Of a stretch of 64,000 bases of DNA, positions 37,831 through 51,116 are shown one piece after another (the stretch's first letter is position 1; every line of letters starts with the position of its first letter). The notes under the pieces were generated by a model that worked only from the letters and a program-made list of their open reading frames with translations, was not told where the DNA came from and ran no database searches. The DNA lies in NCBI RefSeq assembly GCF_027744825.2, contig NC_071347.1:20222001-20286000 (forward strand), in the 5' to 3' direction. A program made the position numbers and the translations under genes. The stretch comes from Synchiropus splendidus (Eukaryota > Chordata > Actinopteri > Syngnathiformes > Callionymidae).

Positions 37831-40800
37831 CTAAGAAATGATACAGTTCTTCCCCTTGCGTCCTTTCTTCTTTTTGGATTTAGTCCGTTGAGCCTGGAAG
37901 GAGGAGCACACGCCCTCTACAGGCAGCTCCTCTGGGCGGTAGAGTCTGTGCGGTCGGGGGATGGGCTGTCCCAGGAAGAAGCCCTCCTCCTCCGAGTCGG
38001 AGGAGGAAGAGGACGAGCACGTGGAGCACCAGTCGTCCTCGTCCTCCCAGTACTTCCTCAGACCCTGAAGCCTGTAGTCTGACATGGTGTCGAGAGGTCC
38101 GCTGAAGCCTTGTGGAGCTTTCTGCCCGCAGCTCTGCCCCCTACTGCTCACTCTGTAAACCTGCCTTCTGTCTTTGGGGAGCAGGTTGAGTGCGTTATCA
38201 GAGCGTGACTTGCGGCTGCGGTGCCTCCGGTGGTGGTGGCTGCGGACCTCCTGTCCTTGCTCCTCGAAGTGATGCGCTCGCCGGCGGGTCCGCTCGCTCA
38301 TTGGTGGCTGGCGTGGCGGGAGGTTTCCGTAGCAACCGTCGTAGAGCACGTCGTCGGAGAACTTGACTTGCTGCGTTCGAGACTGTGAGCGCGTCCGGCG
38401 CGGTGCCGGCGCTCGGCTCTCTGGCAGCTCCTCGGGGACACGCTCTTCCTGCTCCGACACCAGCGAGGTGGCGCTGCGGTGCAACATGGAGGAGTTGAGG
38501 GTTCCCATGTTGCTGGTCTTCTCGCAGTCGTCGGCCTGCAGCTCATGGAAGTTGTGGAGAGAGTAACCCAGTGGGCGGTCCTTCACGTCACCGTCACCGG
38601 ATGCACCTGGGTAGGAGAACTCCATTTAGACCAAATAGTCCAGGGCAGCTAAGTCACGTCAATGCTAACGTAGCCTTGGTGCTAATGCAGCTAGTCACAG
38701 CTGTCGCTCCAGTGATGCTAATGTAGCTACAGACACCTCACTGCGGCTGATACTGGTTCTGATGGCTCAGCACTCACCTGTGATGTTGGACAGGGCCAGC
38801 GAGTCAGAGGAGCCATGAACGCTGGTGTCGGACTTCTTAAACTCCAGAGACCCACTGAACCACTGGGACTCACTTGCCTCACAGCCCCCGGCTCCATGGT
38901 CCAGCTCCAGCTCCTGGATCTTCCTGCTGCTTGCTGGCCCAGGGTGGCTTCCGTAGGCTGAGTCTCCGAGTCCGTCCTGGGACTGGGCCCAGTACATGTC
39001 GTACTTCTTACTGGCCAGACCTTTCTCCCCCCTGCTCAGAGGCTCCGCCCCTCGCTCTGCTGTTCTGGACTCTTGGAGGACCGCCTGCTCTCCGAACTTC
39101 AGCAACAGTTGCGTCATGTAGTCCTCATGCTCGGCCCACTCTTCCTCCCTGTCCTCGGGACCCTCGTCCTCTCCGCCGTGTCCCCTCCACAGCCGCTCCA
39201 CCGACAGGTCCATGTGTGCGAGGTTCCTTGTTAGCGTATCCTCGCCGGTCTCGGCCAAACCTTGAAACTTGTAGTCCACGGCCGGCGAGAACAGCAGCGA
39301 CTGTCGGCACTGGTCGGCCGAGCGACTGCTCTTGCCCATGCGCACGCTGCGCCGAGACTCACGGGACCGCGCTGACTGAAAGGCGGAGTCGGAAGAGTCT
39401 GAGGCGTGGTGGTCTTCTCCGACGCTGCAGGACTTGGAGCAGTAGATCCGGCCCTGGTGGGGCAGGAAGGGCCGGCCCAGCAGGGAGCAGCAGCACTGCA
39501 TGCAGCGGAAGCACTGGTCGGTGGCGTGCCAGTGCAAGCCGTCATAGGTCATCTGGGCGTGATCCACACCTGCAGGGGAGACGGTGACGTCAGTGCCGCT
39601 GTCACGCCACCGCGCCTTCCTCCAAACCACTCACCGATGTGCTGAGCGCAGGCTTGGCAGTATTCGGCGTAGAGCGACTCGAAGCAGCCGCAGCAGTACG
39701 GCCGGCCCTCCTTCATGATGTAGCGCTGGCCCCCCAGAACGTGGTCGCACTCGGTGCAGCGGAAGTGCTTCAGGTGCCAGTGACGTCCCTCGGCCTCCGT
39801 GCACTCGTCCGCAAAGATGAGCTGCAACACAAGTGCCAGACCACCGGCTTCATCAGCTGTGGCGACGACATGACTCGGTGGGCGAGACCAGACTCGGGGG
39901 CGACCGTGGTACCTCGTCGCAAGCGGAGCAGCGCGGCTTGAGCATCTCGGCGTGGTGTCGCCCGCAGTAGACTTTCCCTTCCTGGTAGAAGTAGATGAGG
40001 TCGACCAGAAGCTCTTGGCAGGTGAAGCAGGTGAAGCATGCAGGGTGCCAGTGGTGCTCAGGCCCCGCCCTTGCCGCCATCACTGTCATCTCGCCGCCGC
40101 TGAAGCCCTCGCCGCACTGCGAAGTCAGCGCTTATTAAAACCCTGGTCAGCAGCGGTGGGAGAGGAAGAGGCAGTTGGACCTACGTGTTCGCAGGTGGCG
40201 CCGTAGAGATTCCGCGGCAGGGTGGTGACGGAGCCCCGCCCCAAGGCCTTCTCCTTCCTCTGGACGCTGAACATGTGCAGCTCCTTCTTCTCCTCCTCGC
40301 TGAGGGAGTGACAGTAACGCTCCTGTTGAGGAGACACGAGGGCGGGTTGTTAGTCTGAAGCAGAGGTGGGCAACTAAAGGGCCACATTAGAAAGTGTGAC
40401 TGTTGTGAGGGGCCATCATGCCAAAAGAAAGGCCGCCATGACTAAACGAAATGTGACGGGAAAAAAATCGTAAGTAACAAGGACTAAATGAACCACTAAA
40501 GATTCAATGGAAGCAAGGATATTAAGTAGTGCAAATATGGCATGAAACCTATAAAGATATTCCATTTAATATGCTATTTAATTTGAATATAAATAATAAT
40601 AAAACTAGAGCACAAATATCTATGAAATGTTAAAAGGAAATTAATTTCAAAATATATTTTCAATTTTCTTTCAATGTATTTTGAGGAACAAAAACCACTA
40701 AAATAGCAGACGAAAAAAAATGTTTGTCCTGAACATGTTGAAATAGTGATGCTGAGAAAGAAACAAGACAAAGTCAGTTGTATAGCTTGACCTCATGAGG

Positions 40801-41778
40801 GCCGCAAAAACACAGGCAAAGGGCCGCATATGGCCCCCAGGCCGAACTTTGCCCAGGTCTGGTCTAACGTGAGTGACCTGTTACCGACGAATTTTCCAGG
40901 TCACATGGTGTCTTCAGGTGGGATGCGAGCACCTCTGACCACACACAGCCAGAGTGAAGGTCAAGGCTCACCTGGTTGTCGTGGGGGGGCAACTGGTGGA
41001 GGAGCTGCATGACTCGGACCTTCTCTCCAGGACTGCTGACGTACGGAACCCTCTCCTCCGGCAGGCAAGAGAAGTAGAGCTGGACCTGAATGCGAGTTGA
41101 AGCCCACCGTTAGTCAAGACCGGGCCCCCGAGGACACCATTCTCCTCCGTGCTGCACCACTAGAGGTCGCCCTTCGTGGACACGATTATCTTTAAACTTG
41201 CTTCTTAAGGTCAAAGCAGCCAGTTACAGTTGAACTTTGACCCGGGGGGAGGGGCAGTAGTCTGACTTTACGAGGGAGGGGCCGTTAGAGACAAATAAAG
41301 AGGAGGTGGAGCATTTAGAGACTTCCTGCAGCTCAGTCATTAAACCCCCCCACCATAAACTATACACATTCTATTATTACTATGACCCCTTATCCAGCAC
41401 CCCAGGGGACGGGGGCGCTATCACACACCCCGGCTATGATCATGAGCCGTTCAGACCAACACGGGCAGTAAAGTCCTCGCAGCTGACCCATCACCCCCCC
41501 TACACCCTCCACGGATGCTCAGAACTTTCGACTTCCGCTTCAGAACTGCTCCGTTCTCAAGCCTTCGCAGCTGAAGGCATGAGCCAGAATGAACGTAGTC
41601 CGCGACTCACCTGCTCGGGTCGGAGGCCCGGTGGCACCCAAGCGTACTCCTCCAGCGCACAGCCGGAGTCGTCGTCGGAGGTGGAGCTGCGCTGGCAGCC
41701 AGAGGTCAGTTTACGGACCTTGTGTTCCATTGGGTCCTGAGGGCCGGCCGAGGACGCCGCAGCTCTGGTGGAACTCAT
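37831..41778 (-). CDS. prickle1: Prickle1, PET/LIM planar cell polarity protein
   Basis: A cytoplasmic, membrane-associated core component of planar cell polarity that acts with Vangl and opposes Dishevelled. Minus-strand exons, 5' to 3': 41778-41611, 41085-40972, 40322-40185, 40116-39913, 39821-39635, 39569-38778, 38606-37831; 2379 nt, 792 residues. The PET domain runs from [20 protein letters not shown] to [20 protein letters not shown]. Three LIM domains follow: [18 protein letters not shown]..., [20 protein letters not shown]... and [19 protein letters not shown].... Then come [20 protein letters not shown] and [13 protein letters not shown]. The C-terminus [14 protein letters not shown] ends in a CaaX farnesylation box. 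The whole length aligns with human PRICKLE1 (831 residues), including small motifs such as [20 protein letters not shown]. The first coding exon continues as 5'UTR to an acceptor at 41790/41791, so at least one non-coding exon lies upstream. Confidence 0.95.
40361..40861. mobile_element. hAT-like MITE family 1, copy A (prickle1 intron)
   Basis: Starts CAGAGGTGGGCAACTAAAGG and ends CGAACTTTGCCCAGGTCTG; the ends are imperfect inverted repeats (CAG..NTGGGCAA). The flanking 8-mers GTCTGAAG (40353-40360) and GTCTAACG (40862-40869) match at 6 of 8 positions. The 501-bp interior carries GGGGCC and TGGCCC phrases near both ends and AT-rich sequence between. It shares extended similarity with copies B and C. 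Confidence 0.8.
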
Positions 41779-44700
41779 CGGACCCAGAGACTGTAGGGAA
41801 GGAAGGGGAGGAGTTAAGAACGTCGTCGCAGAACTTGACCCCAGCTGCGTTTGGTCTCTGACTCAGCGACTCCACTGTTCATCCATTCATCAAGTATTCT
41901 TCCACCCAGCTATACTTCCATCTGACCACAGACCAACCGACCTCGCCGTCTGATCTCTGTGCTGAGACTGGACCAGGACCTCCAGCTGACCCAGCACTCC
42001 CTCACCAGGCTCGCTGAGGCTGCTCAGTTATCACCAGTCCACCTTCTCTGTGGTGAACCCTCAGACAGGCGGCCGGAGAGGTGTGTGTGTCCAGTTGTGG
42101 TCGTTCCTCAAACACACGCACGGAGCTCCAGCTGAGATCAAATACAGACCCCCGACCCCCTCCTCCCCAAGAACCCGGCCCCCTGGTCGCAAGGAGACAG
42201 CTGAGAAAACCAGACGCACCGTAGTGCCTTTGAACAAGGCGACCCCGGATTCATGCTCGGCCCCAAGAGAGAGCGACCACACGAGGAGGGAAGGACCACG
42301 TTTGTGCCCCCGGTACAGTGAAGACAGCGGGCTGTCGGTGATGGTCGCACACACCAACGCTACTGAACAACTGTATTCTGAAGTTCTGTCAGAGCAAAGA
42401 TGGTGGAGGGGGGAGGGGGGGACAGAAGGAGCACAGATGCAACAGAAGGACTCACGTAAACATTGAAGCGGGCACCAAGCTGAGGGGTGGGGGGGAGAGA
42501 AGACAGCACCATGTAAGGAGCTGTGGTGCAGGGAGACACTCAGCTCCACAACTCTCTAATGTTCATCAGTGGAATTTAAAAACCTGTGTGGGGAACAACA
42601 AGCTTGAGCATAAACGTGACGCCATGTCGGTGAAATGCACCCACGCGTGAGCGACCTGCTCCAAGTCTGACTCTCAGAAGGTGGGTCAGGTCACAAAAGT
42701 GTGTCATGAAGTCGCCTTCAACTCAACTTGGCCAAAAAATAAATCAGATTTTATGCTATTTATCCGTTTCATTGTGTCACATCCAACACAACATACAACT
42801 GCAGATTCATTTTTAATGAAAAAGAGTTTTCATTTTTCTCTTGACTTGGCTCATTTTCATTTAGGGGGCCTGAATCCAGACCACATAAAGGTGCACACAA
42901 CTGTAATTCTTCCACAATTATCACACATTTGAGCTTTCAAGGCAACAAAGTTCTTCCATGACACTGTGATATAGGTTTGCTCTCTTGGCCAGGTCGTGGG
43001 GGCAGCAGTAAAGCTAAGAGACCCAGGCTTCCATCTTCCCTTGCCTTGAAAAATCGAGTTCCCGGGTCCACTGAAGGACCTAAAACCCCAGAGACCTTCT
43101 GACAAGTCACCTTCTCTTGAGCATCTGCTCTACTTTGAGTCTCTCCTGGACGGCGCTGGGTGAAATTGGGAGGTTCTTTTGAGTCACTGGCAGCTGAGAC
43201 TGTGTGACTCTCATGAGCGCCCAGGCGCAACAGAGAAGGTGTGTAATGTGTCCAACCATGTCATGTGGTGTTGTGACAATAAGCAGCAGGGTCACATGAC
43301 CTGCCATCTCAGGCAGCATCAACACAGAAACCTGAGCGTGAAGAAACAGCGACTGTGTTCCTGCTCCGCCGTGAGAGTGGAGGTGGTCGGGTCCCGGCGG
43401 TGAATCGGCGTCTGTGCTCCACCAGGAAGTGGTTGATGGACAGTAGAGCGCCCCCAACACTGGGCCCTCTGTCAGGCCGGACCGGGCCGACATGTTTAAC
43501 TTGGCCCGCTCGGCGGCCACGTCGGGAAGCAAAAACAAGAATCTCCTTTTTTGAGAGTTGGACTGGGGTGTCAGAGCAGGTCCAGTCAGCAGGAGCAGGG
43601 AGCTGACGGCTTGTCAGAGGGGAGAACAGAACCTACACAGAACCTCCACCGCAGTTCTGGTCCAGTGCAGAAGCACATTTTTATTCTGGTTCTGTCTGGC
43701 TCCCCAGTGTTAGCATAGCTGGCCTAATGAGGGGTGCAATTGCAGCTGTGTTAAAATGCGCCCCCCCCCGCAACCCCCTCTCCGCCTCAATGTGTCCGCT
43801 GGGTCCTAAAGCCCTGCCCTCTGTACAGTAGCTATTCCACAGAATTAATAAGGTCATTGGAATTTTGAGAAAATTGTCGACTCAAACATCAAACTTTTCA
43901 ACAACTAATGCCGCCTAGAACAGAATCGAAAAAGTCTGTGGCGGCACAGATGGTTGATGTCATCACTTGACTTGAATAATGTGCAAGCCATTGAAGTTCA
44001 TGATGTAAACAACAGAGTTCTTTTTGAGTCACTCAAAATGCCTCAAGATTCCACCGTAGTTTCTCATCAACAAAGTCCTTCAAATGGTTCTGAAGTTACA
44101 TAGAGAAACAGGACCTTCGGTCAGCTGAGAGTCAAAGATCCGTGTGGTTTAGTGGGAGACGCGACAGTCTCTGTTGAAGACGTCACCTGGACGTCTAGAA
44201 GTTAGAGCTGAGTAGGACACGTCTCCTACCTCAGCCATCATTTAATATACGCTAAGTTCCTACGCCAACCAGTTTTAACCATGAATGTCCCCTGAATTCA
44301 CAAGATCTTCTGTTGCTTTTTCCATGCGTCCCAGTTTCTCTCTCTGGGTGGAACTAGACGCGTCATGCTGTTGCCACACAGAAACTCGTGAGGACCACCA
44401 GGACCTTCTGGAGATTGGACAGTTCCACCCCAGCATGGCAACATTTTGTGGTCCCTGAGTCGGCAGGGAATTGTTGGGCTGACACTTGACAGGATGAGTG
44501 AAAGCCGGAGACATCTGACCTGACGGAGCTCACACACACGTACCTGAGCGCAGGGGACTCTCCACGGTGGACCAGGAAAGTGGAGCTTGTTCTACCTAAA
44601 GTCCTCTCAGCAGACCAGAGGCCCCATGTCTAACACCAGGTCCTAAATCCAGCGTTGCTTTGCCGCAGCTGTCAGCAGGCTCCATATCCCGTCTCAGCAC

Positions 44701-47700
44701 CAGCGCGCGAGTGTGTGCGACCAGATGGTTTGTCTCCAACACCACTGCCCTCCCAGAACCCGCCTCCTCCTCCTCCTCCTCAACCACGCCCCTCTGCCTC
44801 AGAACAGCCAGTGCTTGTGAAGCCGGAGGCGGGTCTTCCACACACGTTTAAATGTTGAAAGTCTGATCCAGAAATATGACCAACTCTATGATGACTGGTT
44901 TCAGATGGACCAGCTGAGAGGAGCTGAAGCTCCCCGACCTCCCGCTGACAAATCACATCCCTTCGCTTGTTAAAAAAGTTCCACTCCAAAGTGGTCAAAC
45001 ACCCGTCCGCCGTTAACACCGTGTTTCCAGACAGAAAGTCACAGTCGTAACCGAGCGTCCACAAAAGCTTCTAGTGTCCAGTGTTTGACCCGACTTTTGT
45101 TGCGCGGAGCGGCAGGAAGTGCGGGACATTCCTGCAGAGGTGAAGGAGAGGACGAGGGCAGCGGGGCACCTCAGGAGTTGGACTGGGCGGCAGGTGTGAA
45201 TCCACTTCACACGTCCCGGAACATCTGAACCTGACGATTGACATCTGAACCCCCCGCCAGTAAAAAAGGGGCCTGCAGGCGATGTGGACGTCCAGCGGGA
45301 TAATAAAGTGGGAGCAGATGAAACGCAGGTGATCATTGGCCGTTTGACTGACAGATGTGGCGTGATGTCATCGGATCGACTGCCGCCATTTTGAGGCGCA
45401 GATAGGCTGGTTCGGTGTGGGAGGGGCCTGAACCCGGAGCAGCTGGTGACTTTCCCCATCTACTTTATTCCAGCAAGAGTCTTTGCTAGAGTCAAGTTCG
45501 AGTACACACTTTCAAAAATACACTTCCACAGAGACAACTTGTCTTCTATCGTGACAGGAGAAACTGAATCATGAATATATATCTTGACTGTATTAGTTTT
45601 AGAGAAATGATTTTGCATTCTCAACTTGTAGCTATACGACAACAGCCTCCGAAACACCACGGAGAGATGGCGCTTCTGACCTCTCCCCTGAGATCCCACC
45701 CCAACTCTGGCCCTCATAAGCCTCCTCACCCCGATGAAAAAAAATGATTCAGTGAGTGAAAACAAATGAGAAAGATGGACAGATGATCTGGAACAGATGG
45801 ATCAGGTCTAATACAACAAGGCTACCAGTCACTTGGTGCAGATTCTAGAGGAAGAGGCTGGTGAGGTCCATTTGGACTCGAGACTCGGACTCATCTTAGA
45901 AACACTGTCCTTCACACACACGATCTCGGGCTCCATTATTAGAAGACGCAGTCCCAGAGTTCAAGGTTCACTTTGGTGAATAAAATAAAGTGGAAGAAGC
46001 ATCCCTGACCTCTGACCTCAGCCAGACCACATGACCAATAAATGCAGTGCCCGGGGGCCTTTATGACCCCGTCCCCCGTCACTGCCACACAGATCTGAAC
46101 AGCAGCTCACACCTGGTCTACACCTCATCAACGAGCCCAGCGGCGGGTCGATGGCCAGCAGAGGCGATGGTCAATTGCCCCCCCCCCTTCCCCGGACACA
46201 CACTCACATTCCTCTCTGGTCCAAACACGTCTCTCCACACTCTTCTTGTGCTCAGTGATCAACTCAGTCGACCGTTCTGCATGTGGGTGCTCACTACTGC
46301 CCTCTACAGCAAGTTTCACCCACCACATCTATCAACCAATTTCTCAGCAACACCTCGTGTCCAGTCATGACAAGACTCAACATCCCTTTGTCCATCCAGC
46401 TTTGACTCATGAGTCTCAACATCTGGACGAGCCAGGCCACAACACGACCGGATTCACTCAGTCTACACACCAACCGGTCTTCTGGCTCAGCTCTTTTTAT
46501 GCCACAGTAACACAACCATAGTATCAGCAGAACAATGTTAGCACTGGCTCATTTAAATGGAAGTTCAATTCACCAGGCTGAGTTTAGTTAGCATCAGCTT
46601 AGTTAGCACCATTAGCATTGACTGTGAAATGCGTCGACAGTCACAGCAACGGTCTGCGTTAGCGCTTCAAAAGCCCAAGATTAGCAATTGTGCTGATCAA
46701 AAGAGCACTAAAGCAATAAACGCTTCACAAGCTCCTTTTAAGTTATTCATTTGTACTGCTACTTTGCTAGCACTAATTGGATATTAGCACTTATGTGAAA
46801 TCATCATTAAAGCTGTTGCAAGTCAGCTAGCATGTGAGCTAATGCATGACTTTTAGCTTTGTTGTTAATGACGCTACCAAAGTCTTTAGTCAAATGAGAG
46901 CGCTGCTTGGTCTATTTATATGCAGTGCACTGTATCATGAGCCTGCTAGCATTTGCATTTTCTACCTTCATGAGCTTCAGTCAATTCAGGCGATTGTAAT
47001 AATTGAAATATTGCGCGTAGGTTGCTAGTCAAATCACAAGGCATGGTTGTATTCACACTCCTGACTAACCTTGTTAAAGTTTGCATCCAAGACTTGCTTA
47101 ACTTATATTCAGCAGGGGTGTCAAATATGGAGAAAACAAGCCTAAGAAATGGCTGAACTCGTCTCTAGAAAGAGTGCAGAGATATTTTCCAGATCAAAAT
47201 GATGATGACGACCAGGTTGGCGCTTGACACACGAGCACATTTTAAAACCGCTTTACTGTTTGGTCAGTAAACGCTGGAATGAGATATGTGTTCAGGTGTC
47301 GCCACGTCATCACTTCCTGCCCCAAAAACTTTGGCAGTTTGGTGCTTTACAGTAAACCCCAGCACTTTGTGCTCAGGCTGAAGCCTCGTTAAACCTCTTT
47401 AGGGGAGTCACAGTAAAGTTCTGGGTCGAGTCATAAAGGGGGTCCTGAGGGGGCACGGGGAGGGTCAGGATGTTAACAATAGGCCGCTGTGTTAGCCAGC
47501 TTATAAAACCTCGACATTCTCCAGCTTTGAATGAGCGGCCAGCCACTGTTAGTGGGCGACACAAAGCTTCTGCAGGACCATAAAGTCGAGACACTACTGT
47601 AACAATCACTTTTACGCCTCACAGCAGGGAAGGGGGGGAGGCGGGGTGGGGGTGAGTCAACTCGCTGATATTGACTTAGCCTTCTAACCTGCCTGTCACC

Positions 47701-48389
47701 TCTTTAAACGCCCAGCCATCGGGGTGGGGGGCACTCGCAGAACTTGGCAGATTTGAATCGAGAGGACAGCGAGGTGGGAGCGAATCATCGCTGCAAGGGC
47801 AGCGCTCGCTCTCTTTCAGGACCCAAAATAAAGACATCAGTGGCAGTATTTTTAGAAAGAACAATCATGTGACCGTCCGTCTATTAATGTGCAAGGTATT
47901 TTTGGCACTTCACTCTCAGACGGCCCCACAGAACCTGTGTTTGAGTAAACGTTGCTAAACGTCTGATCCATGTGCCTCATGAACATCCTCAGCTTCGACT
48001 TCACATTTACACGTCCATGCATCAGAACATCCATCTGTAGATCGACTTTCTTTACAGCCATTAACAGGGCTGAACTATGAATCTATGAAACATTCATTCT
48101 TCCATCTACACGTCAAGCTCTGTTCACATGGTCCACCACTGCATTTGCACATGAATTAAAGTTCCTTTAGGGCCACTATGTGATAGTTGTGAGGAGCCAA
48201 AGGAACTGAAGGAATTAATAAAATGAAGCTTTAATTGGATGGAACAACTATACAATCATGAATAAAAATAATTTAAAAAAATTAATTAAATGAAAAAAAA
48301 AGTAACGATAAAGCACTGCACTGCAATTTTTCATAAAACCAATTCACCAATTAAATATATTTTGTTTCCTAAAATAAATAGGACTAGTA

Positions 48390-48391
<2 letters not shown>

Positions 48392-48437
<46 letters not shown>
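48392..48437. repeat. (AT)n microsatellite
   Basis: About 23 AT units inside the decayed hAT-like element. A second AT run of about 33 bp lies at 48792-48824, exactly at the end of the family 2 fragment. Confidence 0.95.
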
Positions 48438-48440
<3 letters not shown>

Positions 48441-48494
48441 TGGCAAAAACCAATTTAACTTAATTTATTGTAATATTATAAAACTGAAATTCTG

Positions 48495-48788
48495 ACACAA
48501 ATATTTGAGACATTAAAAGAGCTTTAGTTTAAATAAGGTGATATATAAATTTGAATATAGCCACCATCCTGATTTATTGTGCTATTGTCAATGTGATGCA
48601 AAATAATATGTCGTTTCAATGTATGTATGGCTCCATCACTTGATTCAGTAATATACCAAATTCATTCAAATTGAAAAATGTGGCTTCTTGTGGCAAATAT
48701 TCTTATACAATTAAAGTACGATTAATTGAGATTAATTAATCACAAAATCTCTAATTAACTAGATTCATTTTTTAACCGAATCCCACCC

Positions 48789-48789
<1 letters not shown>
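48495..48789. mobile_element. hAT-like MITE family 2, partial copy
   Basis: This 295-bp piece matches 60736-61035 closely, sharing GACATTAAAAGAGCTTTAGT, ATGTATGGCTCCATCA and GATTAATTAATCACAAA in the same order, and ends at AATCCCACCCC. The left half of the family is missing or unrecognisable. Confidence 0.8.
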
Positions 48790-48825
<36 letters not shown>

Positions 48826-49507
48826 TCAGCATTTATGTAAAGGCTAAACTTGCCTAAAGTAGACAATATAAATAACCTTTGACTCTAGAATCTCAAACTA
48901 CCTAAATTAAGAATAAACTCTTAAACAAATAAAGTAGTGACGAATAGCATTAAAAAGATACATGTTTCTTCATGATCACTTTTATAGTTTCACTTGACTT
49001 TATCAGGGCCACATAAATACAGGCCCCTGGCCCTCATGGTCCCCAGGTCTGCATCATAGAGGCCCACGAGGCCAAACATCCGGCTGTACATACATTATTG
49101 AGGCCTTTATTTCTTAACCATCCATTGTAACAGCTGTGCACACAAGGTACCTGGATATTTATCAAGCCTTATATGGAAGCATTCCATCCCTGCTGCCATT
49201 TACACACACGGATCGTCTGGTTTATTAGTACTTGCCATGGATTCACAGTCATCTTTTGTTGGACTTTGTCCAGCCTTGTAGTGGTGCTCCATGTTGCACA
49301 GGTCTGTGTCTGTAGTGGATTTATGTGAGGTTTGAGTGGAAAAAATACAGACATGTGAAAAGTGTTCACCGACGCCAACAGGCGTTCATTACATTGCCAT
49401 TAAAGTACTAACTCATAATGGACCTTTAAAACGCGTAATAAAGATAAACATCGAGTTGAAATTAACTTATCACCAAGATGGATATCAGAGTGCCATTATC
49501 TAAATGG

Positions 49508-49519
49508 CCACCAGGGGGC
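49508..49519 (+). promoter_or_regulatory. CTCF-like motif in prickle1 first intron
   Basis: CCACCAGGGGGC, an exact core match, about 1.6 kb from the candidate prickle1 promoter. The same 12-mer occurs at 5079. Confidence 0.4.
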
Positions 49520-51116
49520 AACACCACCTTTCACTCCCCGAGAAGTGTCCAGCTTCAGTGACAACCAGAAACATATTCATCACACATTAAAAACATGAAT
49601 GTGAGGGATTATCAAAGAACTAGAAATCCTCAATCCTCCACCTGTCAACACACTTCTGTACAAGAGAATCGCCCTAGCTAGTGTGCTCATGTCAAACCCA
49701 CTTCTGGGTCTGATCAGCAACAGGTTGAGCTGAAAACGTCCAAAACTGATCTGCCGTTTATTCAGCACCGCACCCACTTTGACCCAGTACACCACATCAA
49801 CGCCAAAGCTTCGCTGTAGTCAGCTATTGTTTGACTTTCACCGTGTCTATGTTTAACTGTTTTCGTTAATATGTATTTTTTATTTGTTTTTTAATGCATT
49901 TATTTCTTTTTTATCAATCAACCATTTTGACACATTAACACATGGCTAATATATATATATATATATAATATCAATTATCAGGTAAACTATAAGAAGAAAA
50001 ATAAGATATATTCGCTGAGAGACATATATAAAAAAAAGTACCATATAACATGGTATAAATAATGCTGAAAAATGCAACTGGCTGTAATATGATGAAATGT
50101 CATGGTAACAATTCACAGAGGGTAACATTTCCGGTCATTCGTGGCTTGCATTTTACACAGGAAAGTGACTGACAGGCAGAGGAGCTTGATGGGGCCCTTC
50201 CATTTGGGCCCCAAATGACTTTGCAACGTAGGAGCCGACTTGTCTGTGTTCCATGTGTTTGAATTGCTGGCGAACACTCACTCAAAACACCCTTCACAAC
50301 TGATGTTTTCAGTTAACCTCACTCACAAAGCCGTTCACTCAGTCATTTTATTTGTCCTTTCGAGTGAGTCCTAACTCATTCACACCCCCAGTTCAGTCAC
50401 TCACTGGGGCCAAGGGGCATGGAACCTCCCAGCGACCCAGGGCCACAGGCTGGGGACGCCGTGGTCAAACAACCAGCCTCACAAACACACAGAATCATGT
50501 CGACTCAATCACTCAGTTGGATTGAACGGTTTTTCCAAGTTTATTCTCTCATTCACTGGGCTGCTCATCTACTCAATCACCCTCATATCATCCCCCAAAT
50601 CCTTCAGTCAGTCCTTTAAACACGCATTCATGTCCATTATTGACTCTTAACGCTCACACGATGATCACACACGAGCCCACTCACAAGAGCAGCAGTGTGG
50701 AAACGCACGTCTCCGTTCTCTCACTTAAGTGTTTTATTGATCCAACTTTTTTCCCTTTTGTCTCACTCACTTTTATTTGACGTATCCATCTGACTTTCTA
50801 CTTCTTCTTCACACTTGTTTTCCCTCCCACCCGCTCGTTTGTTCACCCTGTCACAGCCCCAGACTCGGTCACGCAGTTGTCACTGAAGTGACAGGCGACA
50901 GCTGAGACATCTGCGGGTCCGCGGGGACTCGGCACTTCCCCACGCCTCAGTCCGCGCGCCCTGGCGTCCGACCGTCCGTGGAACCGCGGACATTTTAAGA
51001 CCATTTAAGATGGAGGTATATTCGCTCACACAAAACTACGTCGCGTGAAAACGTCTTGTCTTCCTCAAAACTCCACGCCAAACCCCCCAAAAGCCACGTA
51101 AAAAGTCGGACTCACC

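Larger units (their letters stand above)
48140..49051. mobile_element. Decayed hAT-like family 1, copy D, with insert
   Basis: The left part (TTTAGGGCCACTATGTGATA, GTTGTGAGGAGCC) and the right end (TCCCCAGGTCTG, ending 49051) correspond to the two ends of copies A and B. The middle is replaced by two AT microsatellites and a piece of family 2 (48495-48789). The left terminus is too diverged to fix exactly. Confidence 0.5.
41791..51116 (-). other. Probable prickle1 first intron
   Basis: About 9.3 kb between the first coding exon and the candidate non-coding first exon. I find no coding exon on either strand. It contains a stretch rich in GCTA/TTAGC phrases (46.53-47.04 kb), a decayed hAT-like repeat (48.14-49.05 kb), two AT microsatellites and a CTCF-like motif. 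Conserved enhancers could be hidden here but cannot be recognised without comparison. Confidence 0.5.

Noticed and set aside
38874..39587. 237-codon open frame on the plus strand
   Set aside because: Shadow of the large prickle1 exon; Pro/Ser/Arg-rich composition is what the opposite strand of that exon gives.
44596..44858. Pro- or Glu-rich frames near 44.7 kb
   Set aside because: Caused by a short CTC/GAG repeat; no splice signals or domain.
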